The notes under the pieces: model-generated
Told to the model about the DNA's origin: nothing
Databases searched by the model: none
The model's input: the letters and a program-made list of their open reading frames with translations, nothing else
From: Hyphomicrobiales bacterium
Lineage (GTDB): Bacteria; Pseudomonadota; Alphaproteobacteria; Rhizobiales; Beijerinckiaceae
Length of the DNA stretch: 64,000 nt
Direction of reading: 5' to 3'
NCBI GenBank assembly: GCA_016716745.1
Contig: JADJVD010000006.1
Coordinates: 1-64,000 of the forward strand
Translations under genes and position numbers: made by a program
Shown here: positions 1-7,598 of the stretch, one piece after another
Layout: every line of letters begins with the position of its first letter
Position numbering within the stretch: position 1 is the first letter of the stretch

Positions 1-833
1 CGCTGGCCCTCGTCGGCACGGCGGCGTTGCAGGTGCGCTACGGCCTCGAGCCGCTGCGCAAGCTGCGCGAGGGCGTCGTCGCCATCCGTCGCGGCGAAAG
101 CGACAAGATCCACGGCGCCTTTCCCTCCGACATCGCGCCGCTGGCGGACGAGTTGAACCTGCTCGTCGATTCCAACCGCGAGGTGGTCGAGCGCGCCCGC
201 ACGCAGGTCGGCAATCTGGCGCATGCGCTGAAGACGCCGATCAGCGTCATCCTCAACGAGGCGGGCGCCGACGCCACCCCGCTCGCCGGCAAGGTGCGCG
301 AGCAGGCCGGGCTGATGACCCAGCAGGTCGGTTACTATCTCGACCGCGCCCGCGCCGCCGCCCGCGCCGGCTCGGTCGGCGTCGCCGCCGACGTCGAGCC
401 GCTGCTCGCCGGTCTGGTCCGCACCTTCGAAAAGATCCATCGCGACGACGGCCGCGTCTTCACCTGCGCGGTGACGGAGGGGCTGCGCTTCCGCGGCGAG
501 CCGCAGGATCTCGAGGAGATGCTCGGCAATCTCATCGACAACGCTGGCAAATGGGCGAGCGAGCGCGTCGCCATTCTCGCCGCGCCGGCCCCGGCCGGTC
601 CCGACGAGCGACGCTTCCTGATCGTCACGATCGACGACGACGGCCCCGGCCTGCCGGCGACGGACCGCGCCGAGGCGACCAAGCGCGGCCGCAGGCTGGA
701 CGAGTCGAAGCCCGGCTCCGGCCTCGGCCTGTCGATCGTCACCGATCTGGCCGGCCTCTACGGCGGCGCCCTCACCTTGGACGATTCGCCGCTGGGGGGA
801 TTGCGCGCCCGCCTGTTCTTGCCGGCCGTCTGA
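1..833 (+). CDS. feuQ: Sensor histidine kinase, FeuQ/PhoQ-like (C-terminal part)
   Basis: This is the 3' part of a membrane histidine kinase; the reading frame is open to the window edge, so the start lies outside. The first residues are the end of a hydrophobic helix, followed by a HAMP-like linker, an H-box NLAHALKTP with the phosphoacceptor His at 222-224, an N-box (GNLIDNAGKW) and G-boxes (DDDGPGLP, GSGLGLSIV). The AHALKTP form of the H-box is typical of the PhoQ/FeuQ group. In rhizobia and Brucella feuQ sits directly before cycHJKL, as here, so the FeuQ name rests on family plus synteny. It would autophosphorylate and pass phosphate to a FeuP-type regulator expected just upstream. Confidence 0.85.
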   Translation, partial: LALVGTAALQVRYGLEPLRKLREGVVAIRRGESDKIHGAFPSDIAPLADELNLLVDSNREVVERARTQVGNLAHALKTPISVILNEAGADATPLAGKVREQAGLMTQQVGYYLDRARAAARAGSVGVAADVEPLLAGLVRTFEKIHRDDGRVFTCAVTEGLRFRGEPQDLEEMLGNLIDNAGKWASERVAILAAPAPAGPDERRFLIVTIDDDGPGLPATDRAEATKRGRRLDESKPGSGLGLSIVTDLAGLYGGALTLDDSPLGGLRARLFLPAV

Positions 834-872
834 CGGTTGAAGCGCCGGCGCGCCGGTCCTATCGTGCGGTTC

Positions 873-1280
873 ATGACACGCGCCCCATTCCTTTCGCCTG
901 GCCCGGCGCTGGCGGCCGCCCTCCTCGCTTTATCGCTCGGAGGCTGCGTCGGCGGCTCGGAGACGCCGCAGGCCGCCGCCCCCCCGGCCGCCGCCGCGCC
1001 GACCGGAAAGCCCGAGATTTCCGGCGCGCTCGCCGGCCTGACGCAGGGGGTCGACGCCGCCGACCGGGATGCTGCGCTCAACGCCCAGATCGCCGCGCTC
1101 GACGCCGGGCAGCGCAAGACCTGGCGCGGGCCGAAGGGCAGCTTTGGCTTCGTCGAGCCCGGATCGGAGCAGGCGAACTGCCGCGACTATGCGCATACGA
1201 TCTATGTCGCCGGCCGTCCCCGGTCCGCAAAAGGGCAGGCTTGCCGGGATGCGGCGACCGGCTGGCGCTTCGCCAGCTGA
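873..1280 (+). CDS. Small lipoprotein, RT0821/Lpp0805-like surface protein
   Basis: The product is about 135 residues. I chose the ATG at 873 because it puts a signal peptide at the very N terminus ending in a lipobox-like LSLGGC; an in-frame TTG at 837 is less likely. After an Ala/Pro-rich spacer, the C-terminal half (GSEQANCRDYAHTIYVAG, then QACRDAATGWRF) has the two-cysteine pattern of the RT0821/Lpp0805 family of short surface lipoproteins, whose role is unknown. It lies between the kinase and ccmI in the same direction, with short gaps on both sides. The family call is from recalled pattern and is moderately secure. Confidence 0.7.
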   Translation: MTRAPFLSPGPALAAALLALSLGGCVGGSETPQAAAPPAAAAPTGKPEISGALAGLTQGVDAADRDAALNAQIAALDAGQRKTWRGPKGSFGFVEPGSEQANCRDYAHTIYVAGRPRSAKGQACRDAATGWRFAS

Positions 1281-1346
1281 TCGGGCGAACCGATTGCGGC
1301 CGATGGTCGCTTCACATTCCGCCCCGGACACTCTAGATCGCGGCGG

Positions 1347-2468
1347 ATGATCTGGTTCGTCTTCGCCGTGGTGACCGCCGCCGCCCTGATTGCGGTGCTC
1401 CACCCCCTGTTGCGGTCCGGCGAGGCCGCGCCCGCCGCGCCCGACGACCGCGACTTCTACCGTCAGCAACTCGCCGAGATCGAGCGCGATCGCGGCCGCG
1501 GCCTGCTCACCGAGGAGGACGCCGAGACCGCGCGCGTCGAGGCCGCGCGCCGCCTGCTGGCCGCCACGCCCGCGACGGTTGCAAACGGCGTGACGCGCGT
1601 CAGCGGGGCGGGGCGCGTCGCCGCGGCGCTGGTCGTCCTCGCCGTGCCGCTGTTCAGCGTGGCGCTGTATCTGCGTCTCGGCCAGCCGGAGCGGCCCGAC
1701 ATGCCGTTGACGGCGCGCCTCAGCGACGATCCGGCCAAGCTCGACATCAACGCCGCCGTCTCCAAGGTCGAGGCGCATCTGCGCAAGAACCCGGACGATG
1801 GCCGCGGTTACGAGGCGCTGGCGCCGGTCTACATGAAGCTCGGCCGCCCCGACGACGCCGCCAAGGCGTGGCTCGAGGCCAACCGCATTCTGGGCGAGAC
1901 GCCGGATCGCTGGTCGGCCATCGCCGAGGCGCAGATCTACGCCGGCAACGGCGTCGTCACCGCCGAGGCGCGCCAGTCGATCGACAAGGCGCTGGCGGGC
2001 GACGGGGAAAATCCGCGCGCGCTCTATTTCTCCGGCGTCGCCGCCGAGCAGGACGGCGACAAGGCCAAGGCGGTGGCGGTCTACGAGAAGATTCTCGGCT
2101 CGTCGCCGAAGGACGCGCCGTGGCTCTCGGTCGTGCGCCGGCGCATCGCCGCCCTGACGGGTCAGGAGCCGAAAGCGCAGCCGCAGGCGGGCGCGCCGTC
2201 CAGCCCGGCGGCCGAGGCGCTGGCCGCCTTGCCGAAGGATCAGCAGCAGGCCGCCATTCGCGGCATGGTCGCGAATCTGGCGACGCGCCTGTCCGAAAAT
2301 GGACAGGATGTGGAGGGATGGTTGCGCCTCGTGCGCGCCTGGACCGTGCTCGGCGAGGGCGACAAGGCGAAGGCGGCGCTCGGCGACGCGCGCAAGGCGC
2401 TGGCGGCGGACTCGCCGGCGCTCGAGCGCCTCGGCGCGCTGGCGCGCGAACTCGGGCTTGAGGGATGA
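1347..2468 (+). CDS. ccmI: Cytochrome c-type biogenesis protein CcmI (CycH)
   Basis: CcmI is the apocytochrome c chaperone of the System I maturation pathway; it holds the C-terminal end of apocytochromes for CcmF/CcmH. The 373-residue product has two N-terminal membrane helices (about 1-20 and 92-113) with the charged cytoplasmic loop between them that is usual for the family, then a periplasmic tetratricopeptide-repeat region (about 130-240) and a C-terminal domain. It heads the ccmI-E-F-H operon: its stop TGA is separated by one base from the ccmE start. Length and gene order fit rhizobial CycH well. The ccmABCDG genes are not in this window. Confidence 0.95.
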   Translation: MIWFVFAVVTAAALIAVLHPLLRSGEAAPAAPDDRDFYRQQLAEIERDRGRGLLTEEDAETARVEAARRLLAATPATVANGVTRVSGAGRVAAALVVLAVPLFSVALYLRLGQPERPDMPLTARLSDDPAKLDINAAVSKVEAHLRKNPDDGRGYEALAPVYMKLGRPDDAAKAWLEANRILGETPDRWSAIAEAQIYAGNGVVTAEARQSIDKALAGDGENPRALYFSGVAAEQDGDKAKAVAVYEKILGSSPKDAPWLSVVRRRIAALTGQEPKAQPQAGAPSSPAAEALAALPKDQQQAAIRGMVANLATRLSENGQDVEGWLRLVRAWTVLGEGDKAKAALGDARKALAADSPALERLGALARELGLEG

Positions 2469-2469
2469 C

Positions 2470-2922
2470 ATGACGCGCAAGGGCAGACGTCTTGCAATGA
2501 TCGGCTCCGCCGTCGCGGTTCTGGCGGTGGCGCTCGGCCTCGTGCTGTTCGCGATGCGCGGCAACGTGACCTATTTCTTCAGCCCGACGGAGATCGTCGA
2601 GAAGAACGTGCAGCCCGGCGCGCGCCTGCGCGTCGGCGGCCTCGTCAAGGAGGGCTCGGTGCTCAAGGAGGCGGGTCAGAAGATCACCTTCCTCGTCACC
2701 GACACGACGCGCGATCTGAAAGTGACCTATGTCGGCCTCCTGCCCGATTTGTTCCGCGAGGGGCAGGGCGTCGTGGCCGAAGGCGTGCTCGACGCGGCCG
2801 ACCGCTTCACCGCCACCACCGTGCTCGCCAAGCACGACGAGAACTACATGCCGCGCGAAGTGGCGGATTCGCTGAAGAAGCAGGGTCACTGGCAGGGCGA
2901 GAAGCCCGCCGCGCAGAAGTGA
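2470..2922 (+). CDS. ccmE: Heme chaperone CcmE (CycJ)
   Basis: CcmE carries heme covalently in the periplasm and hands it to CcmF for attachment to apocytochrome c. The 150-residue protein has one N-terminal anchor helix (about 9-28) and an OB-fold domain. The heme-binding histidine is H122 in the motif LAKHDENYMP, with Y126 four residues on, the same spacing as H130/Y134 of the E. coli protein. The start at 2470 is one base after the ccmI stop, so translation is probably coupled. The C-terminal tail is short and polar, as in other alphaproteobacteria. Confidence 0.97.
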   Translation: MTRKGRRLAMIGSAVAVLAVALGLVLFAMRGNVTYFFSPTEIVEKNVQPGARLRVGGLVKEGSVLKEAGQKITFLVTDTTRDLKVTYVGLLPDLFREGQGVVAEGVLDAADRFTATTVLAKHDENYMPREVADSLKKQGHWQGEKPAAQK

Positions 2923-2932
2923 GGGTGAGGCG

Positions 2933-4909
2933 ATGATCGTCGAGACCGGACACTTCGCCCTCGTCCTCGCGCTGGCTGTCGCGCTGGTGCAGTCGCTCGT
3001 TCCGCTGTGGGGCGCGGCGCAGGGCGACGTCGCGTTGCAGCGCGTCGCCGCGCCTGCCGCGCTGATGCAGTTCGCGCTGGTGACGGTCGCCTTTCTGGCG
3101 CTGATCTGGGCCTATCTGACGTCCGACTTCTCGGTGCAGAACGTCGTCGAGAATTCGCACTCGGCCAAGCCGCTCATCTACAAGATCTCCGCCGTGTGGG
3201 GAAACCACGAGGGCTCGATGCTCCTGTGGGTGTTCATCCTCGCGCTGTTCGGCGCGGCGGCGGCCGTCGTCGGTCAGGACATGCCGCTGCGCCAGCGCGC
3301 CAACACGCTGGCGGCGCAGGGCTGGATCTCGACCGCCTTCCTGCTGTTCATCCTGCTGACGTCGAACCCCTTCGCCCGGCTCGACCCCGCGCCGCTCGAG
3401 GGGCGCGACCTCAACCCGATCCTTCAGGATCCGGGCCTGGCGATTCATCCGCCGCTGCTCTACATCGGCTATGTCGGCTTCTCGATCGCCTTCTCCTTCG
3501 CCGCCGGCGCGCTGCTCTCGGGCCGCATCGACGCGGCCTGGGCGCGCTGGACGCGGCCCTGGCTGCTGGTGGCGTGGATCTTCCTCACCCTCGGCATCGC
3601 GATGGGCTCGTACTGGGCCTATTACGAACTGGGTTGGGGCGGCTTCTGGTTCTGGGATCCGGTCGAGAACGCCTCGCTGATGCCGTGGCTGTCCGGCACG
3701 GCGCTGCTCCACTCCATCATCGTGATGGAGAAGCGCGACGCGCTGAAGGTGTGGACGCTGTTTCTGGCCATCGTCAGCTTCTCGCTGTCGCTGCTCGGCA
3801 CCTTCCTCGTGCGCTCGGGCGTGCTCACCTCCGTGCACGCCTTCGCGACCGACCCGGCGCGCGGCGTCTTCATTCTCGGCATCCTGATCGTCTTCATCGG
3901 CGGATCGCTGGCGCTCTATGCGTGGCGCGCGCCGATGCTGAAGCAGGGTGGCCTATTCGCGCCGATCTCGCGCGAGGGCGCGCTGGTGTTGAACAATCTC
4001 TTCCTCAGCGCGGCGACGGCGACCGTCTTCGTCGGCACGCTGTATCCGCTGGCGCTGGAGGCGACGACGGGCGAGAAGATCTCGGTCGGCGCGCCCTTCT
4101 TCAATCTCACCTTCGGCCCGCTGTTTCTGGCGCTGCTGATGATCGTTCCCTTCGGCCAGTCGCTCGCCTGGAAGCGCGGCGATCTGGCCGCCGTCGCGCA
4201 GCGTCTCGTCGCCGCCGGCGTCGTCGCGCTGGTCGCCGGCGCGCTCGTCTGGGCCTACGCCTCCGGCGGGTCGGCGGTCGCAGCGCTCGGCGCGGCGCTC
4301 TCGGTCTTCGTGATCGTCGGATCCTTCATCGAGCTGGCGAGCCGCGCATGGCGCTCCGGCGGCGGCCTCGGCCTCGCGCTGCGCCGCGCCGCCGGCCTGC
4401 CCCTCTCGGCATGGGGAACCGCCATGGCCCATGCCGGCCTCGGCGTCACGCTTCTCGGCCTGTCGGCGACATGGTGGGGCGCCGAGAAGATTCTCACGGC
4501 CAAGGCTGGCGAGACGCTCGAGATCGCCGGCTACCAGATCAAGGTCGACGCGCTGACGCCGCGCAGCGGCTCGAACTACACCGAGATGGTCGCGCCGATG
4601 CAGGTGTTCCGCGACGGCGTGAAGATCGCAACCATCGAGCCCTCCAAACGCAACTACACGACGCGGAAGATGCCGACCACCGAGGCCGGCATCGCCACCA
4701 TCGGCCTCGGTCAGGTCTATGTCGCGCTCGCCGACGAGTCGACGCCCGGCGAAATCGGCATGCGGCTCTATTGGAAGCCGCTGGTGCTGCTGATCTGGAT
4801 CGGCTCGCTCGTCATGTCGCTCGGCGGCGCGCTGTCGCTGGCCGACCGTCGCCTGCGCATCGGCGTCGCGCGTCGCGCCGCCCCGCGCGCGGCCGTTCCG
4901 GCGGAGTGA
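2933..4909 (+). CDS. ccmF: Heme lyase subunit CcmF (CycK)
   Basis: CcmF is the large polytopic membrane protein that ligates heme from CcmE to the CXXCH cysteines of apocytochromes. The 658-residue product is mostly hydrophobic helices and contains the tryptophan-rich WWD segment WGGFWFWDPVENASLMPWL, preceded by the conserved WGNHEGSMLLW stretch and IHPPLLYIGYVG. A periplasmic domain lies near the C terminus (about 520-610) before the last helix. The start is preceded by a purine-rich GAGGGTGAGG. It sits ten bases after ccmE and three before ccmH, within one operon. Confidence 0.98.
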   Translation: MIVETGHFALVLALAVALVQSLVPLWGAAQGDVALQRVAAPAALMQFALVTVAFLALIWAYLTSDFSVQNVVENSHSAKPLIYKISAVWGNHEGSMLLWVFILALFGAAAAVVGQDMPLRQRANTLAAQGWISTAFLLFILLTSNPFARLDPAPLEGRDLNPILQDPGLAIHPPLLYIGYVGFSIAFSFAAGALLSGRIDAAWARWTRPWLLVAWIFLTLGIAMGSYWAYYELGWGGFWFWDPVENASLMPWLSGTALLHSIIVMEKRDALKVWTLFLAIVSFSLSLLGTFLVRSGVLTSVHAFATDPARGVFILGILIVFIGGSLALYAWRAPMLKQGGLFAPISREGALVLNNLFLSAATATVFVGTLYPLALEATTGEKISVGAPFFNLTFGPLFLALLMIVPFGQSLAWKRGDLAAVAQRLVAAGVVALVAGALVWAYASGGSAVAALGAALSVFVIVGSFIELASRAWRSGGGLGLALRRAAGLPLSAWGTAMAHAGLGVTLLGLSATWWGAEKILTAKAGETLEIAGYQIKVDALTPRSGSNYTEMVAPMQVFRDGVKIATIEPSKRNYTTRKMPTTEAGIATIGLGQVYVALADESTPGEIGMRLYWKPLVLLIWIGSLVMSLGGALSLADRRLRIGVARRAAPRAAVPAE

Positions 4910-4912
4910 GTC

Positions 4913-5374
4913 ATGCGGTCGATCCTCGCGCCCCTCGCTCTTTGCCTCGCGCTGCTCGCGCCGGTCTCCGCCCGCGCCGTTCAGCCCAGCGAAGTTCTGT
5001 CGGACCCCAAGCTTGAATCGCGCGCCCGCGACATCTCGGCGGATCTGCGCTGCATGGTCTGCCAGAACCAGTCCATCGACGATTCCGACGCGCCGCTGGC
5101 GCGCGATCTGCGCGTGCTGGTGCGCGAGCAGATCGTCGCCGGCAAGTCGGACGCCGAGGTGCGCGACTATCTCGTCTCGCGCTATGGCGACTTCATCCTG
5201 CTGAAGCCGCCCTTCAAGCTGGAGACGGCGTTGCTGTGGGGCCTGCCCGCGCTGATCGTCGCCGCCGGCGCGCTTGGCCTCGTCGCGGCGGCGCGCCGCC
5301 GCCGCGCGGTCGCCGCCGCCCCGCTGACCGACGACGAGCGTCGCCGGCTCGAGCGCATGCTCGAGGGCGAGTGA
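4913..5374 (+). CDS. ccmH: Cytochrome c maturation thioredoxin-like protein CcmH (CycL)
   Basis: CcmH keeps the apocytochrome CXXCH thiols reduced and works with CcmF and CcmI. The 153-residue protein has a signal peptide, the redox motif LRCMVCQNQS (C47, C50), and one C-terminal membrane helix (about 102-124) followed by a basic cytoplasmic tail. It is the last gene of the ccmIEFH run. In related rhizobia a periplasmic protease gene (degP/htrA) follows, but here the next gene is the response regulator after a 143-bp gap. Confidence 0.96.
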   Translation: MRSILAPLALCLALLAPVSARAVQPSEVLSDPKLESRARDISADLRCMVCQNQSIDDSDAPLARDLRVLVREQIVAGKSDAEVRDYLVSRYGDFILLKPPFKLETALLWGLPALIVAAGALGLVAAARRRRAVAAAPLTDDERRRLERMLEGE

Positions 5375-5517
5375 CGGCGCGCGCGTTACGGATCGTTCAT
5401 GCCCCGGTCATGCGGCGGCAAGAGCCGCGGCATTAGCCTGCTCGCCTGACGCGGCTTGTCTTGCCGCTTGTCCTGCGGCGCGATGCGCCGCCGGCGGGAA
5501 TGGACTATATGTCCGGC

Positions 5518-6202
5518 ATGAAACTGTTGATCATCGAGGACGACGCCGAGGCGGCCGCCTATCTGGTGAAGGCCTTCCGCGAGTCCGGCCACTCCGCCGA
5601 CCACGCGCCCGACGGCCTCGACGGCTACGACCGCGCGCGGGAGGGCCGCTACGACGTTCTCGTCGTCGACCGAATGTTGCCGAAAATGGACGGGCTGGCG
5701 CTGATCGGCGCGCTGCGCGCCCAGTCGGTCGAAACGCCGGCGTTGATCCTCTCGGCGCTCGGGCAGGTCGACGACCGCATCAAGGGCCTGCGCGCCGGCG
5801 GCGACGACTATCTTGCCGAAGCCCTATGCCTTCGCGGAGCTGCTCGCGCGCGTCGAGGTGCTCGGCCGCCGCAAGCCCTCGGGCGCGACGGAAGCGACGA
5901 CCTATCGCGTCGGCGATCTGGAGCTCGACCGGCTCTCGCACAAGGCCTCGCGCAACGGCGAGGAGATCGTGTTGCAGCCGCGCGAATTCCGCCTGCTCGA
6001 ATTCCTGATGAAGCACGCCGGGCAGGTGGTGACGCGCACGATGCTGCTCGAAGGCGTGTGGGACTATCACTTCGATCCGCAGACCAACGTCATCGACGTT
6101 CATATCTCGCGCCTGCGCGCGAAGATCGACAAGGGGCAGGGCGCGCCGCTGCTGCACACTGTGCGCGGCGCCGGATACATGATCCGTGACGGCGCTCGGT
6201 AA
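5518..6202 (+). CDS. OmpR-family response regulator (frame broken by +1 base near 5817)
   Basis: The receiver domain starts MKLLIIEDDAEAA and has the phosphoacceptor D51 in VVDRMLPK. The frame then breaks: after GGDDYLA the sequence reads GCCGAAGCCC where GCCAAGCCC would restore the invariant KPYAF motif, so one extra base lies near 5817. The remaining frame encodes a complete winged-helix output domain (LQPREFRLLEFLMKHAG, then VHISRLRAKID and a GAGYMI ending). Correcting the base gives about 227 residues. The stop overlaps the start of the kinase by 17 bp, so the two form a pair. An alternative start is the ATG at 5509. The break is probably an assembly error. Confidence 0.88.
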
Positions 6203-7598
6203 ACTCTTCCGCACGACGGCGTTCAAGCTGTCGCTCGCCTTCTTCGCGATTTTCGCCATCGGCTCGGGTCTCGTGCTCGGCCGCGTCGCCTTCAGCGTGA
6301 AGGGCCTGCTCGACGCGCAGATCGAGCAGGTGATCGAGGCCGAGGTGAACGGCCTGCAGGAACAGTTCGTGCAGGGCGGCGTGCGTCGGCTGATCGACAC
6401 CATCGACAAGCGCGCCCGCGAGCCCGGCTCCTCGATCTACCTCGTCAAGCGCGCCGACGGAACGACGGTCGTCGGCAATGTCGGCGCGCTGGCGCCGGGC
6501 GCGCTCGATCGGGCAGGCGCGCTCGAGACGTTTTACGCGCGCGCCGGCGAGAGCGAGCCGCATCGCCGCGCGCTGACGCGCGTCGTGTTCATTCGCGGCG
6601 GCGAATTGCGCATCGTCGTCGGCCGCGACCTCGAGGAGCGCGAGCGCCTGCGCAAGGTCATGGGCCGCGCGCTCCTCAGCTCGCTGATCTATCTGGCGCT
6701 GTTCGGACTCGCCGGCGGCCTGTTCATGGCCTTCCGCGTCCTGCGCCGCGTCGACGCCATGAACGCCAGCGCCCAGCGCATCATGGCCGGCGATCTGGCG
6801 CAGCGCCTGCCGGTCGCCGGATCGGGCGACGAACTGGATCGGCTCGCCTCCAACATCAACGCCATGATCGCGCGCATCGGCGAATTGATGGCGGGCATGC
6901 GCGAGGTGTCCGACAACATCGCCCACGACCTGAAAACGCCGCTGACGCGCTTGCGCAACCATGCGGAGAACGCGCTGCGCGTCGGCCGCGAGGAGAAGGA
7001 CTATCGCGCCGCTCTCGACCGGATGATCGAGGAGGCGGACGGGCTGATCCGCATCTTCAACGCGCTGCTGATGATCGCCCGCGCCGAGGCCGGCGCCGCC
7101 TCCGCGGCGATGACGCGGCTCGACGCCGGCGAGATCGCCACCAGCGTCGCCGAGCTGTACGAGCCGGTCGCCGAAGAGGGGCGTCTGCGTCTCGATGTCG
7201 CCGCCGGAACAGGGCTTTTCCTGCGCGGCAATCGTGAACTCGTGAGCCAGGCGGTTGCAAATCTCCTCGACAACGCTCTGAAATACGGCCGTCCGGCCGA
7301 TCAGGCGGACGCGAGCGGGGAGGTGCGCGTGACCGCACGGCGACAGGGCGAGGAGATTGTCATCGAGGTCGCAGACCGCGGCCCCGGCGTGCCGGAGCAG
7401 GATCGCGAACGCGTGCTCGGGCGTTTCGTCCGCCTCGAGGAATCGCGCACCGCGCCGGGCTTCGGCCTTGGCCTGTCTCTCGCCGCCGCCGTCGCGCATC
7501 TGCATGGCGGCCGCCTCCGGCTCGACGATAATGCGCCGGGCCTGCGCGTCACGCTGGCGCTGCCGGCTGAGCGCGCCTCTGCGGACGTCGCGTCATGA
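6186..7598 (+). CDS. Sensor histidine kinase with HAMP domain
   Basis: The 470-residue kinase is the partner of the response regulator it overlaps; its start is a GTG at 6186. It has a membrane helix at about 12-33, a periplasmic sensor loop, a second helix near 160-180, a HAMP linker, and a HisKA domain with the H-box SDNIAHDLKTPLTRLR (H247). The ATPase domain has the N-box VANLLDNALKYG and G-boxes DRGPGVPEQD and GFGLGLSLAA. Homologues occupy this position next to glnE in rhizobia; the signal is not known. The stop overlaps the glnE start (ATGA). Confidence 0.94.
   Translation: MTALGKLFRTTAFKLSLAFFAIFAIGSGLVLGRVAFSVKGLLDAQIEQVIEAEVNGLQEQFVQGGVRRLIDTIDKRAREPGSSIYLVKRADGTTVVGNVGALAPGALDRAGALETFYARAGESEPHRRALTRVVFIRGGELRIVVGRDLEERERLRKVMGRALLSSLIYLALFGLAGGLFMAFRVLRRVDAMNASAQRIMAGDLAQRLPVAGSGDELDRLASNINAMIARIGELMAGMREVSDNIAHDLKTPLTRLRNHAENALRVGREEKDYRAALDRMIEEADGLIRIFNALLMIARAEAGAASAAMTRLDAGEIATSVAELYEPVAEEGRLRLDVAAGTGLFLRGNRELVSQAVANLLDNALKYGRPADQADASGEVRVTARRQGEEIVIEVADRGPGVPEQDRERVLGRFVRLEESRTAPGFGLGLSLAAAVAHLHGGRLRLDDNAPGLRVTLALPAERASADVAS

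Noticed and set aside
930..2564. Long minus-strand frame opposite ccmI
   Set aside because: Composition is Arg/Ala/Gly-rich and it runs across three genes with clear family matches on the plus strand.
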